Assembly: GCA_031386665.1 (NCBI GenBank)
Contig: JANNCN010000082.1
Coordinates: forward strand, 3,265 to 67,264
Length of the DNA: 64,000 nt
Direction: 5' to 3'
From: JANYCG01 sp031386665
GTDB lineage: Bacteria > Pseudomonadota > Gammaproteobacteria > Burkholderiales > Burkholderiaceae_C
Of the stretch, positions 30,211 through 39,806 are shown piece after piece. Under the pieces are notes generated by a model, which did not search any database, was not told where the DNA came from, and saw only the letters and a list, made by a program, of their open reading frames with translations. Both the position numbers and the translations under genes were made by a program. Position 1 is the stretch's first letter. Each line of letters begins with the position of its first letter.

Positions 30211-33200
30211 ATGCCAACCAGTCCAAACCCGAGTGAAAACGAGCTCTTGAGCCCGCCCGCTGTGACCCAAGCCGACAGTGCAGACAGTGGGACTGCGTTG
30301 GCCGCCCTCAAAGCATCTGAGAGCGATGCGCTGTTTCAACGGCGGCGCGAGGTGCTTGGCCTGGGTCAGCTTTGCGGCCCGCCGACACAGAGCGCAATTG
30401 CAGAACTCAACTTGCCAAAGGTGGGCCTGGCACTGTCTGGCGGTGGAATTCGCAGCGCCACATTTGCCTTGGGCCTGTTGCGCGGCATGGCGCAAAGCCG
30501 CAGCCACGGTACCGGGACCACTGCGACGCAAAGCCAGGTCGATCTTGGTACGCCCAAAGGGCTGGCGTCCGCGGGTTTGCTAGGGCGTTTGGACTTTCTA
30601 TCCAGCGTGTCGGGCGGCGGTTACACAGCAGCGATGTTTGGCCGCTTGGTGCATAGTTTTGGCCTGCACCGCGCTCAGGATTTATTGGCCCAAGCCAACT
30701 CGAGTGTGCTTGATTGGCTGCGCCGCAATGGCCGCTACCTGACGCCTGCAGGGTCACGCGATATAGGCATTGCCGTTGTGACTTTTTTGCGCGCCTGGAT
30801 CGCGATCCACGCCGAGTTCATGATCGCGTGTCTGGCACTGGGTTTGGTGGTGACCGTCCCACACCTGTGGCAGCACACTTACCAATTGCTTGACCCCGTG
30901 GGTTGGGAGCAATGGCGCACACCGTGGTGGGCTTTGGCCATGGCTTTTTGGTTGGCGACCGCGCCGGGGCTGATCGCGGGCTATTGGTCGGCCCGGGACT
31001 CGTCCAGTGAAGCGACCCAGGCCACCCGAATCGACTACCGCGATGTCACCTTTCTGCTCGTCGCTGTGGTGTGCGCCTATCTATTGCTGCATGCGCTGGT
31101 GCTGGACAACACCATCGATCCTTTGCACCAAAGTTTGAACTGGCCGGCTGCGGGGGCGCTGGCATTGATTTCTCTGGTTTTGGGTCAACTGGCGGCGCGA
31201 GGCTGGTTGACATGGGGTAAAGGCTACACCGGGCTTCGGGTCGCCCAGCTGCGAAATTGGCTGACCCGCATGTTGCGCTGGGCGATGATGGGAGCCCTGA
31301 TTTTGGGCAGTTTGGGGGCGCTGGACCGTTTGAGTTGGTGGTTGCTTGAAGAGTTTTTGACTGGGCGTGACTACCAACTGTTCTGGAGCAGTGTGGGGGC
31401 TGGGGGGATTGCGTTGGTCGCACTGCGCACGCTGATGCAACCTTTGCAAAAAATCGCCGCCGACTCCAATAACCAAGCGCGCAAATGGTTGCCGCAGCTA
31501 CTTAATATTGTGAGCCTATTGGGCATGCTCGTCTTGGTGACCGCTTGGCTGGTGTTGCTGCAATGGTTTATTTTTGCGCCTGACCCCTTCAAAGCCTTGA
31601 TCGGCGTGCCAGCGTGGACAAGGGCCGGCTTGTTGCTGGCAGTCTGGTTGACCTGGGTCGTGCTGACCGCTGGCAACGCGCAAATGGCCAACACTTCTTC
31701 GTTGCACAGCTTTTACCGCGCTCGTCTGACCCGCGCCTATTTGGCGGTCGGCAACCCGGAGCGGGGTTTCAACCAACCTGGCCAACAACACGACAGCGTG
31801 ACCCAAGTGGTTGACGGGGACGACCTTCGCCTGCGAGATTACCGCCCCGAACTGAAGGGCGGGCCGATTCATTTGGTCAATACCTGCCTGAATCAGACCC
31901 GCGACGACCAAAGTGGTCTGTACAACGCGGATCGCAAAGGCACCGCAGTCACCGCAAGCTGGCGTGGCTTTGAAGTTGGCAAGGACGACTTCATCAAAGC
32001 CAAGTTTGATCTTGTCCGAAAGGGCGACTCCATCTTGAACCATGACCTTGGCACGCTGGGTCGTTGGGTCGCTGTGTCTGGGGCCGCTGCATCGCCAGGG
32101 GCCGGGGCGTACACCTCGCGTGGACTGGCCTTGCTGGTCTACTTTTTGGGAGTGCGCTTGGGCCACTGGATGCGCTCACCCAAGGAGGTGACGCCACTGA
32201 AGTGGTTGAGCCATTGGTCATGGAAGTGCATTCCAAAACCCATGATGCTGGCAAGCGAGGCGTCGGCCACCTTTTTTGGGAAAGAGCGACCCTGGTGGTA
32301 CCTTTCAGACGGCGGCCACTTTGAAAATAGTGCCGTTTACCCCTTGCTCAAGCGCGAGGTGGACTTCATTGTCCTGTCAGACGCAAGTGGCGACGTTGAC
32401 TATGACTATGGCGACATCGAAAACTTGGTGCGAAAGGCTCGTATTGACTTCTCGGCTGAGATCGACTTTTACAGCCGTTCCGAGGCCAGCAGCCTTTTTT
32501 CGCTCAGCAGCGCCGAGTTGACGGTTGTGTCACCCGAAGACCTGGCCAACAACCACTCTTGCAGGGGCGTGCTCCTCGCGCGCATCCGCTACCGCGAACG
32601 CGCTGGGCCGCCAGATGCTCAAGGCAGACCCGGCAAACCCTTCCGCCCTGAAGGTACGCTACTGGTCATCAAACCCAACCTGCATGACGCGCTGGACGTG
32701 GACCTATTAGCCTATGCGCAAAAGCACACTAGTTTTCCGCACGAGTCCACGGGCGACCAATCGTTTGATGAAGCCCAGTGGGAAAGCTACCACCGCTTGG
32801 GTGAAGACTTTGGTCGCGCCCTGCACGACAGCTGGCTCGCGCAATTGCCAGGTTGGCGCAGCACCGCGCGCCATCCTCTCAAAATTGCCGCGCGACTGGC
32901 ATCGGCGAGGGACGCCGTACATTCACAAAAGACCGAGCCGCTTTGGCGCCGCAGCGCGAGGGCAGCCGCGATCGGTACGACCTTGGGATTGGGCGCATCA
33001 GGCACCGTGCTGCTGTCACTTTGGCAAATGATGGAGCAGCAGCAGCGAGAAACTGTGACCCAGCAAACCGCCCTGCGTGCCCGCTTCACAGAAGCCACCA
33101 AAGATCTTGAAAAGTCACTTGAATCAGTCAAGGACAGTTGCCCGGTCCTGACCAGACCGATGGTCACGCAAGCCATGCAAATGCTGGAGTTGCGTGGCAT

Positions 33201-34155
33201 TCCCGCGCTCCAGAAAATTGACCAGCTGACGGTGACAGGTCTGGCTGAACGGGTCGAGAATTTGTGTCTTGCGAAACCGGACGTAGCGCTGGGTTGTGCG
33301 GAAACCAGGGCCCAAATTCAGCCCTTGTGTGTTCGCGCCCTGAGTTCCAAAGACACCTCGGCCATGAACTACTGGCAACCCTGCGGGTCAGCGCCACTGC
33401 AAGGCAAATCACCGGGCGCAAAAACACCACGCGAACTGCGACTTGAATGCCGCCAAGCGCTGGAAGCCAACACGGTGCGGGTGCCTGATTTCGTGAAGCG
33501 TTTGGTGACCAACGAACAAAATCGCGCCTCAGAATTGGCCCCGACCACAGCCGTTGGCAGTGACGCTATCGTCGAGTTAAAATCTGCGGATAAGGAGCCA
33601 GCTACCTCTGCAACTGGCACTGCAACAAGCCCTCCGAACACGGTCGCACAACCCAACATCGCAAACGACTTGGCAACCAGCCCAGCAGCACCTCCATCGA
33701 CACTGAAGGCCTGCTTTCGCGACGGAGTTCGCACCACACTCTACATTCACATTTATGACGAAAGCTCGCGCACTCACACTCGAAAACTGCGCAAGGATTT
33801 GCAGGGTGAGCAATATTCGCCCGTGATTGTGGCGCCTGTCGAAAACGTCACCCGCAGCGCTGACCTTCGCCAGCAACGCAAGCCCGTCCCCTGGCCAAAA
33901 CCAACCTTGTTGTTGCATGACCGAAACAACCCGCAAAGCCGCGAATGTGCCACGGCGATTGCAAATTACATTGGCGCACCCTGGGTGTTGCCAATGGCAC
34001 CAGGCGCGCTAACGATAGAGAGTCGCACCGTGGTGCGCGACTTGCCAAGCTCCATGCAGTCGCAGCCCGGCGTGATTGAGCTTTGGCTGCCACCGACGGA
34101 AACCTCCTCACCCAATGTGGCCCAAGGGCGCGAGTATTCAGCCAATAGTTATTGA
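30211..34155 (+). CDS. Very large patatin-like phospholipase with inserted membrane bundle
   Basis: 1314 residues. The patatin oxyanion loop GLALSGGGIRSATFALGLL (about 72-90) and nucleophile segment SSVSGGGY (Ser134) lie at the N-terminus. The catalytic Asp motif SDGGHFEN (Asp700) comes only about 570 residues later. Between them are about eight hydrophobic segments (near 203, 240, 278, 312, 356, 392, 431 and 471). A ninth membrane segment at about 925-945 (IGTTLGLGASGTVLLSLW) precedes a roughly 370-residue tail of coiled-coil and low-complexity sequence. The tail ends in a folded-looking block (TLYIHIYDE, then IANYIGAPWVLP). Most patatins are 300-450 residues. The active site should be cytoplasmic and the tail periplasmic. 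Start ATG has a strong ribosome site. It stands alone between two minus-strand operons. Confidence 0.88.
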   Translation: MPTSPNPSENELLSPPAVTQADSADSGTALAALKASESDALFQRRREVLGLGQLCGPPTQSAIAELNLPKVGLALSGGGIRSATFALGLLRGMAQSRSHGTGTTATQSQVDLGTPKGLASAGLLGRLDFLSSVSGGGYTAAMFGRLVHSFGLHRAQDLLAQANSSVLDWLRRNGRYLTPAGSRDIGIAVVTFLRAWIAIHAEFMIACLALGLVVTVPHLWQHTYQLLDPVGWEQWRTPWWALAMAFWLATAPGLIAGYWSARDSSSEATQATRIDYRDVTFLLVAVVCAYLLLHALVLDNTIDPLHQSLNWPAAGALALISLVLGQLAARGWLTWGKGYTGLRVAQLRNWLTRMLRWAMMGALILGSLGALDRLSWWLLEEFLTGRDYQLFWSSVGAGGIALVALRTLMQPLQKIAADSNNQARKWLPQLLNIVSLLGMLVLVTAWLVLLQWFIFAPDPFKALIGVPAWTRAGLLLAVWLTWVVLTAGNAQMANTSSLHSFYRARLTRAYLAVGNPERGFNQPGQQHDSVTQVVDGDDLRLRDYRPELKGGPIHLVNTCLNQTRDDQSGLYNADRKGTAVTASWRGFEVGKDDFIKAKFDLVRKGDSILNHDLGTLGRWVAVSGAAASPGAGAYTSRGLALLVYFLGVRLGHWMRSPKEVTPLKWLSHWSWKCIPKPMMLASEASATFFGKERPWWYLSDGGHFENSAVYPLLKREVDFIVLSDASGDVDYDYGDIENLVRKARIDFSAEIDFYSRSEASSLFSLSSAELTVVSPEDLANNHSCRGVLLARIRYRERAGPPDAQGRPGKPFRPEGTLLVIKPNLHDALDVDLLAYAQKHTSFPHESTGDQSFDEAQWESYHRLGEDFGRALHDSWLAQLPGWRSTARHPLKIAARLASARDAVHSQKTEPLWRRSARAAAIGTTLGLGASGTVLLSLWQMMEQQQRETVTQQTALRARFTEATKDLEKSLESVKDSCPVLTRPMVTQAMQMLELRGIPALQKIDQLTVTGLAERVENLCLAKPDVALGCAETRAQIQPLCVRALSSKDTSAMNYWQPCGSAPLQGKSPGAKTPRELRLECRQALEANTVRVPDFVKRLVTNEQNRASELAPTTAVGSDAIVELKSADKEPATSATGTATSPPNTVAQPNIANDLATSPAAPPSTLKACFRDGVRTTLYIHIYDESSRTHTRKLRKDLQGEQYSPVIVAPVENVTRSADLRQQRKPVPWPKPTLLLHDRNNPQSRECATAIANYIGAPWVLPMAPGALTIESRTVVRDLPSSMQSQPGVIELWLPPTETSSPNVAQGREYSANSY

Positions 34156-34196
34156 GCCATGCTGCACGAATCTTTTCACACCCGCAGCCTGATCGA

Positions 34197-34928
34197 TCAG
34201 TCCTTGCGGGCCACACCCAGCAGACTGTCAAGCAGCGCTGGGTTGTCTTGCAAGCTGCGCGCGGTGCCCGAGTGCACCAGCGTGCCCCTGTCCAACACGG
34301 CAGCTGTGTCAGATATGGCCAAAATAGCCTGTGGATGTTGCTCAACAATAATCGCGCTCAAACCCTCTTCACGGGTGATGCGCCGAATTGCTTTCAGCAG
34401 TTCCTGAACGATGATGGGAGCCAAGCCCTCCAGTGGTTCATCCAGCAGCAGCAAGGTGGGGTTGAGCACCAGGGCCCTACCCACCGCCAGCATTTGCTGT
34501 TCACCGCCCGACAGTTGAGTCCCTAAGTTGCCTTTGCGCTCTGCCAGTCGGGGAAACATCTCATACACCCGCTCGGGGGTCCATTGCTTCGCAACCCGCC
34601 CTGCACGCGCAGGACGTGCCACCGACGTCAGGTTTTCATCAACCGTGAGCGACTTGAAAATATTGCGCTCCTGGGGCACCCAACCAATACCAGCGGCTGC
34701 CCGATCATGAGAAGGCATGGTGTGCAGCACCTTGCCACCCAAGGTCATACTGCCTGTATGCTGGCGAGTCGCACCGGCCAGCGTATTGATCAAAGTCGTT
34801 TTGCCTGTACCGTTGCGACCCAGCAAAGCCAGTGTCTGCCCCTCATGCAGAGTCAAAGTGATGTTAGTCAACACCACGGCCTCGCCATAGCCCGCGCTTA
34901 ATTTGTCGATGGAAAGCAAAGTGGTCAT
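34197..34928 (-). CDS. livF: Branched-chain amino acid-type ABC transporter ATPase LivF
   Basis: 243 residues with Walker A LLGRNGTGKTTL (about 35-46), signature LSGGEQQMLAVGRAL (about 139-153), Walker B LLLLDEPLEGLAP and the switch histidine in IIVEQHP. LivF is one of two ATPases of HAAT-family importers for branched-chain amino acids, amides or aromatic acids. ATG 34928 overlaps the livG stop by 4 bp. It is the last gene of a five-gene transporter block, 41 bp from the convergent patatin stop. Confidence 0.95.
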   Translation of the reverse strand: MTTLLSIDKLSAGYGEAVVLTNITLTLHEGQTLALLGRNGTGKTTLINTLAGATRQHTGSMTLGGKVLHTMPSHDRAAAGIGWVPQERNIFKSLTVDENLTSVARPARAGRVAKQWTPERVYEMFPRLAERKGNLGTQLSGGEQQMLAVGRALVLNPTLLLLDEPLEGLAPIIVQELLKAIRRITREEGLSAIIVEQHPQAILAISDTAAVLDRGTLVHSGTARSLQDNPALLDSLLGVARKD

Positions 34929-35701
34929 GCAGGCGATTCCTCGGCATGCCCCAAATACACAGCCTTGACCTGCGGGTCGCTGGCAATTTGTTCAGGGTCG
35001 CCTTCGGTCAGCACGCCACCGTTCACCAAAACCGTCATTCTTGTTGCAAAACTGAAGACCAAATCCATGTCGTGCTCAATCAACAGCACCGACACATCAG
35101 ACGGCAGCGCCGCCACCGTTTGCAACAGTTCTTCGCGCTCACCCGCCGGCACACCTGCCACTGGCTCGTCAAGCAACAGCACTCGGGGCTCGCAAGCCAA
35201 GGCGATGGCAATTTCCAGCAAACGACGTTTGCCGTAGGCCAGAACGTTGGTTTTCTGGTTCATGACCGAGGTCAAGTGAAACTGCTCCAGCAGAGCTTCA
35301 CAGCGCTGGGTCACCTCATTGCCAGACCCCAAAGCCTGCCACCATCGAGCCCCAAGACCTTGGTGCTGAGAAATTGTCAGCGCCAAAGTTTCGAGCGGCG
35401 TCAACGTGTCAAACAGTTGGTTGATCTGAAAAGTACGCACCATGCCACGCGCAACCCGCAAGTGAGGGGCCAGACTTGAGATGTCCTGTCCGAGCAAGTG
35501 AATGCTGCCAGACGTCGGCTCCAACACGCCCGTCAACAAGTTGATTAGCGTGGTTTTTCCAGCGCCATTGGGGCCAATGAGCGCATGGCGCGCGCCTTTG
35601 AGCAGGTTGATGCTGACAGTGTCGGTCGCGGTGATGCCACCAAAACGTTTCACCAATTTTTGGCAACTCAAAACGACCTCGGGTGATTGCGGCGGGTTCA
35701 C
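34925..35701 (-). CDS. livG: Branched-chain amino acid-type ABC transporter ATPase LivG
   Basis: 258 residues with Walker A LIGPNGAGKTTLINLLTG, the LivG-type signature LAYGKRRLLEIAIAL and Walker B VLLLDEPVAGVPAGERE. The start is taken as GTG 35701, because AGGAG lies 6 bp upstream and GTGA then overlaps the livM stop by 4 bp, the same coupling as the other genes of this operon; the longer frame starting at 35722 would overlap livM by 25 bp. It pairs with LivF as an asymmetric ATPase dimer. Confidence 0.94.
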   Translation of the reverse strand: MNPPQSPEVVLSCQKLVKRFGGITATDTVSINLLKGARHALIGPNGAGKTTLINLLTGVLEPTSGSIHLLGQDISSLAPHLRVARGMVRTFQINQLFDTLTPLETLALTISQHQGLGARWWQALGSGNEVTQRCEALLEQFHLTSVMNQKTNVLAYGKRRLLEIAIALACEPRVLLLDEPVAGVPAGEREELLQTVAALPSDVSVLLIEHDMDLVFSFATRMTVLVNGGVLTEGDPEQIASDPQVKAVYLGHAEESPA

Positions 35702-36663
35702 GGCTGACTCCTCTTGAACCAAGACTGCGGACGGACCAATCGCTCACGCCCCACCAGCGCCAAAATCACCAAAAACAGTCCAATCCAAAACGTCCAATAC
35801 TGCGGGGTGAGGCTGGAAATCAAGTCCTGCATCAGCTTGAAAACGATGGCACCAGCCACGCCGCCATACAGCCAGCCTGTCCCGCCAATCACCAAAACCA
35901 ACATCACGTCAGCGGAGCGGTGAAACTCAAAAACATCCAGTGATGCAAAACCTGTGGTTTGTGCCAACAAGGCACCCGCTGCGCCTGCCATGCCAGCCGC
36001 CACGGTGTAAATCACGGCAAGCCGCTGCGTGACCGGAATGCCGATTGCCGTGGCCCGAAGGCGGTTGTCACGAATGGCCTTGAGTGTCGCCCCAAAAGGT
36101 GAATTCACCAGTCGGCGCGACAAAACAAACATCAGCATCAGTACCAGAATTGAATACCAGGCGGCAGTCCGACCTGACAGATCAAATTCGAACTGCCCGA
36201 GCACCGGTGCCATGACCACACCTTGCAATCCATCGGCACCGCCTGTCAGCCAGTCAAGCTTGTTGGCAAGCTCCATCAAAATCAATCCGACACCCAGCGT
36301 GACCATCAGCCGCGTGAGGTCACTGCCCCGAATGATTGTCAAACTGCCAATGGCACCCAATACTGTGGCCACTGCGATTCCCACCGCCAAGCCAACCAGC
36401 GGGTCCGGCATGACATGCTTGGCAAACAGTGCTGCGCTGTAGGCCCCCATGCCAAAAAATGCCGCATGCCCCAATGACACAATGCCCGTGTAGCCAAGAA
36501 TCAGATCCAGCGACACCGCAAACAGCGCAACGATGGCGATTTCGTTGATGATCAAGGCATGCTTTGACAGCAACCAAGGTGACGCCAAGGCCACTACCCA
36601 CAATGCGAGTTCCCATGGCCTGTAACTTCCCGCAGCGCTCAACCGCTTCTGGATCTCGTTCAT
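35698..36663 (-). CDS. livM: Branched-chain amino acid-type ABC transporter permease LivM
   Basis: About 321 residues, very hydrophobic, with 8-10 membrane segments starting ELALWVVALASPWLLS. The LivM block ALFAVSLDLILGYTGIVSLGHAAFFGMGAY is near 45-75 and the cytoplasmic coupling (EAA-like) segment RLVNSPFGATLKAIRDNRLRATAIG near 185-210. ATG 36663 overlaps the livH stop by 4 bp. Upstream in-frame codons belong to livH in another frame. Confidence 0.94.
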   Translation of the reverse strand: MNEIQKRLSAAGSYRPWELALWVVALASPWLLSKHALIINEIAIVALFAVSLDLILGYTGIVSLGHAAFFGMGAYSAALFAKHVMPDPLVGLAVGIAVATVLGAIGSLTIIRGSDLTRLMVTLGVGLILMELANKLDWLTGGADGLQGVVMAPVLGQFEFDLSGRTAAWYSILVLMLMFVLSRRLVNSPFGATLKAIRDNRLRATAIGIPVTQRLAVIYTVAAGMAGAAGALLAQTTGFASLDVFEFHRSADVMLVLVIGGTGWLYGGVAGAIVFKLMQDLISSLTPQYWTFWIGLFLVILALVGRERLVRPQSWFKRSQP

Positions 36664-37535
36664 GCTTTGCCGCCTTGGCGCACAAAAAGACCTTGCGGAC
36701 GCCAAATCAAAATCGCAATCATCAGGCAGTAAACAATGAAGGCCCCCAACTTGGGGATGTAGTACTTGCCCGCCACGTCAGCAATGCCAAGCAGCAACGC
36801 GGCTAAAAGCGGCCCGGTGATGCTGGACGTACCGCCGACTGCCACCACAATCAAAAAGTAGATCATGAACTTGAGCGGAAAGGTGGGGTCCAGTCCCAGC
36901 ACCTCGGCACCCAAAGCGCCACCCAGCCCCGCCAGACCGGAGCCCACGGCAAAGGTGCTCAAAAACACCACGTTGACATTGATGCCTAAGCCAGCGGCCA
37001 CCCTTTGATCGTCAACCGAGGCACGCAAACGGCTGCCAAATCGCGTCTTCGCCAGAACGTACTGCAGGCACAGTGTCAGCACCGCACACACCGCTACGAT
37101 GAAGAGTCGATAGTGCCCCATACCGAGTGACCAGGACCCTTCACCAATTTCCGTGCGTCCCTTCAACCAATCGGGCAGTTGAATGATTTGCTGCGTTGAC
37201 CCAATGAAATAGTCGCAACTTGCCACCGCCATGAAGGTCAATCCGATGGAAAAAAGCACTTGGTCCAAATGCGGCTTGCTGTACATGGAACGGTACAAGG
37301 TGCGCTCCAGCACCCCTCCGAGCAGCGCAGCACCCAAAAAGGCCAACGGCAGACACACCAGAAATGGCACGCCCAGACGCTGCATCAAAAGCACTGTGAT
37401 GTAGCCCCCTACCATGGCGAAAGCGCCATGCGCCAAATTGATGAAATTCATCAACCCCATGGTGACGGCGAGGCCCACCGCCAAGATAAACAACAGCATG
37501 CCGTAGGCAATGCCGTCGAAGAGGATCGTGAGCAT
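36660..37535 (-). CDS. livH: Branched-chain amino acid-type ABC transporter permease LivH
   Basis: 291 residues with about eight membrane segments. LivH landmarks are GMLLFILAVGLAVTMGLMNFINLAHGAFAMVGGY at the start and LRASVDDQRVAAGLGINVNVVF, the coupling helix, near 170-192. It forms the channel heterodimer with LivM. The ATG directly abuts the stop of the binding-protein gene (TAA then ATG), so translation is coupled. Confidence 0.94.
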   Translation of the reverse strand: MLTILFDGIAYGMLLFILAVGLAVTMGLMNFINLAHGAFAMVGGYITVLLMQRLGVPFLVCLPLAFLGAALLGGVLERTLYRSMYSKPHLDQVLFSIGLTFMAVASCDYFIGSTQQIIQLPDWLKGRTEIGEGSWSLGMGHYRLFIVAVCAVLTLCLQYVLAKTRFGSRLRASVDDQRVAAGLGINVNVVFLSTFAVGSGLAGLGGALGAEVLGLDPTFPLKFMIYFLIVVAVGGTSSITGPLLAALLLGIADVAGKYYIPKLGAFIVYCLMIAILIWRPQGLFVRQGGKA

Positions 37536-38708
37536 TTACTTGGTCTTGCCTGGATCTTTCACATCCTTGATCGTGTCAAATTCCACGTTATAGAGTTGTC
37601 CATCTTTTTTTTCGACTTTGCGGATGTAAATGTTGTGCACCACGTCCCGGGTTTGCGCATCGATGAACATAGGGCCGCGTGGGCTTTCAAATATCTGACC
37701 CTTCATCGCAGCCAGCAAAGCGTCGCCGGTTCCCCCTTTGGTGGCTTTGGCGGCTTCATAGATCACCCGCATGCCGTCGTAACCGCCCACTGCCATGAAG
37801 TTGGGACGTAGGTTGGGGTTGGCTTTTGAAAACGCGTCGACAAACTTTTTGTTAACCGCAGACGGGTGCGCTGTGGAATAGTGGTGCGAGGTGACAACAC
37901 CCACAGCCACATCGCCCATAGCATTCAAAATGTCGTCATCCGTCACGTCGCCCGTGCCAATCAGCTTGATGCCCGCTTTGTCCAGCCCACGCTCAGCGAA
38001 CTGCTTCATCAAGGCCGCGCCTGCGCCAGAGGGCACAAAAGCAAACACTGCATCGGGTTTGGCATCGCGAACTTTTTGCAAAAACGGTGCGAAATCAGGG
38101 TTGCGCAACGGCACTCGCAAAGACTCCGTAACTTGGCCGCCATTGAAAGTCAAACGGTCTTTGAAGAATTTTTCGGCGTCAATCCCTGGGCCGAAATCAG
38201 TGACCAAAGTCACAACTTTTTTGACGCCATTTTTAGGTGCCCAATCGGCAATGGCTACCGCGGCCTGGGGCAATGTGAAGCTGGTGCGAATGATGTAAGG
38301 CGACGCTTCGGTGATGCTGGACGTGGCAGCCGCCATCACAACCAGAGGCGTTTTGGATTGTGTGGCGATGGGCGCCGTGGCAAACGCCAACGGCGTCAAA
38401 CCAAAACCTGCCAGCACATTGACTTTTTCGTTGACCACCAGTTCCTGCGCGATGCGCTTGGTCACATCAGGCGTGCCAGTGTCGTCCTTGACTATCAGTT
38501 CCACCTTTTTGCCACCCACGGTGTCGCCGTTTTGCGCCATGTAAAGGCGCGCAGCCGCTTCAATCTGCTTTCCGGTTGAGGCAAATGGCCCCGTCATGGG
38601 CAAGATCAAACCGATCTTGAATTTATTGTCTTGGGCGAAAGCGCCCCCACTGACCAAAGTGGCGATCGTGGCCACCAACGCGGCTTGAACTAGAACTCGT
38701 TTTTTCAT
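37536..38708 (-). CDS. ABC transporter substrate-binding protein, LivK/AmiC type
   Basis: 390 residues with signal peptide at 1-25 (ending GGAFAQ) and the periplasmic type-1 fold: KIGLILPMTGPFASTGKQIEAAARL, VNVLAGFGLTPLAFATAPIA and KVVTLVTDFGPGIDAEKFFK. It delivers ligand to LivHM. Binding proteins of this family take branched-chain amino acids, amides, or aromatic compounds such as benzoates. The block is upstream of livHMGF and downstream of the VanB-like reductase gene, so an aromatic acid ligand is a reasonable guess. It is abundant in charged residues near the C-terminus (VEKKDGQLYNVEFDTIKDVK). Confidence 0.92.
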   Translation of the reverse strand: MKKRVLVQAALVATIATLVSGGAFAQDNKFKIGLILPMTGPFASTGKQIEAAARLYMAQNGDTVGGKKVELIVKDDTGTPDVTKRIAQELVVNEKVNVLAGFGLTPLAFATAPIATQSKTPLVVMAAATSSITEASPYIIRTSFTLPQAAVAIADWAPKNGVKKVVTLVTDFGPGIDAEKFFKDRLTFNGGQVTESLRVPLRNPDFAPFLQKVRDAKPDAVFAFVPSGAGAALMKQFAERGLDKAGIKLIGTGDVTDDDILNAMGDVAVGVVTSHHYSTAHPSAVNKKFVDAFSKANPNLRPNFMAVGGYDGMRVIYEAAKATKGGTGDALLAAMKGQIFESPRGPMFIDAQTRDVVHNIYIRKVEKKDGQLYNVEFDTIKDVKDPGKTK

Positions 38709-38790
38709 GAAAGTCTCCAGGTAGGTATAAATTTCTTAAAGGTCAATTGTCAACAAAAATCAGCTCAAAATCAGGCACAGCCAAAGTTCA

Positions 38791-39777
38791 CTATGCCTCA
38801 ACTCGGTAAGCAGAATCGAGGGTAATTTCCCCTACAACGCGGGAGACGCACACGCAAATGCGCTGGTTCCCAAGCTTCTCTTCATCGCTCAAAAATACAT
38901 CGCGGTGGTCGATTTCTCCGTCCACGGCCAGCACATCCATTGCACACAGCCCACATTCGCCGCGACGGCAATCGAACAAGGCTTGTACTCCCTCCATTTC
39001 CAGCGCGTCGAGCAAACCACAGTCGGCGGGCACGGTGATGTCGATCTGGTGGCGTGGCACCTTCAGGCGAAAAGCCTGGGGCGCAAAACGGCCGCTGCTG
39101 CCAAAAGTTTCGTAACGCAAATCGGGGGCCAATCGCCCGGCTTTGGCCCAGGCCCGGCGGGCAGAATCCAGCATGGGGACGGGTCCACACACATACATTT
39201 GAGCGCCTGCGGGCAGCTTTGCAATTTCGACATCAAAGTCAATGAATTCGCCGCGCTCTGCCAACGCCGTAGACAGGCTCTCATTCAGCGCCACCTGAAG
39301 CATCGGCAAAAAAGCCAGCTCGGCCTCAGACCGGGCACCAAACACCATTTTGACGAGGGCACCTCGTTGGGTCAGGGCCTGCGCCATGCCAAGCATGGGC
39401 GTCACGCCAATGCCACCCGCCACAAGCAAGTAGGCAGGCGCCGTCAAATCCAAAGGAAAGTGATTTTGCGGCTCTGTGATGGGCAGACGGTCGCCCACAC
39501 CCAATTGCCACATGGCCAAGGAGCCACCGCGTCCATCGTCCAGCCGTTTAACGGCAATTCGGTAAAACTCCCCATCGGGCTGCCCGATCAAGGAGTACGA
39601 ACGCGTGTGCGGTTTGGCAGCCGCGCCCTGCCCCACCAAGACCTGAACTTGCAGGTGACCTCCTGGCGCTTGGGACATCACACCACCAACGGGCCGAAGG
39701 GTGAACTCGCGCACCGTGGGGGTGACATCGCGAATTGCGTGAACTTGGGCTTGCGCCCAGGTTTGAGTGCTCTTCAT
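38791..39777 (-). CDS. VanB/PDR-type oxygenase reductase
   Basis: 328 residues. An FMN-binding ferredoxin-reductase domain comes first (TRSYSLIGQPDGEFYRIAVKR at about 58-78), then the NAD domain (LLVAGGIGVTPMLGMAQAL at about 117-135, YVCGPVPMLD at about 195-204), and a C-terminal plant-type [2Fe-2S] ferredoxin (DCRRGECGLCAMDV with a last Cys in RICVCVS). This is the layout of phthalate-dioxygenase reductase and vanillate demethylase reductase, passing electrons from NADH to a Rieske oxygenase. The oxygenase gene is two genes upstream (40580), with the GntR regulator in between. Confidence 0.93.
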   Translation of the reverse strand: MKSTQTWAQAQVHAIRDVTPTVREFTLRPVGGVMSQAPGGHLQVQVLVGQGAAAKPHTRSYSLIGQPDGEFYRIAVKRLDDGRGGSLAMWQLGVGDRLPITEPQNHFPLDLTAPAYLLVAGGIGVTPMLGMAQALTQRGALVKMVFGARSEAELAFLPMLQVALNESLSTALAERGEFIDFDVEIAKLPAGAQMYVCGPVPMLDSARRAWAKAGRLAPDLRYETFGSSGRFAPQAFRLKVPRHQIDITVPADCGLLDALEMEGVQALFDCRRGECGLCAMDVLAVDGEIDHRDVFLSDEEKLGNQRICVCVSRVVGEITLDSAYRVEA

Positions 39778-39806
39778 GGTGAGTCTTTTGAAATTTTCAC
39801 CTGGGT

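Noticed and set aside
31516..32166. Minus-strand open frames within the patatin gene
   Set aside because: The plus-strand frame is continuous with clear domains; the antisense frames have no supporting signal.
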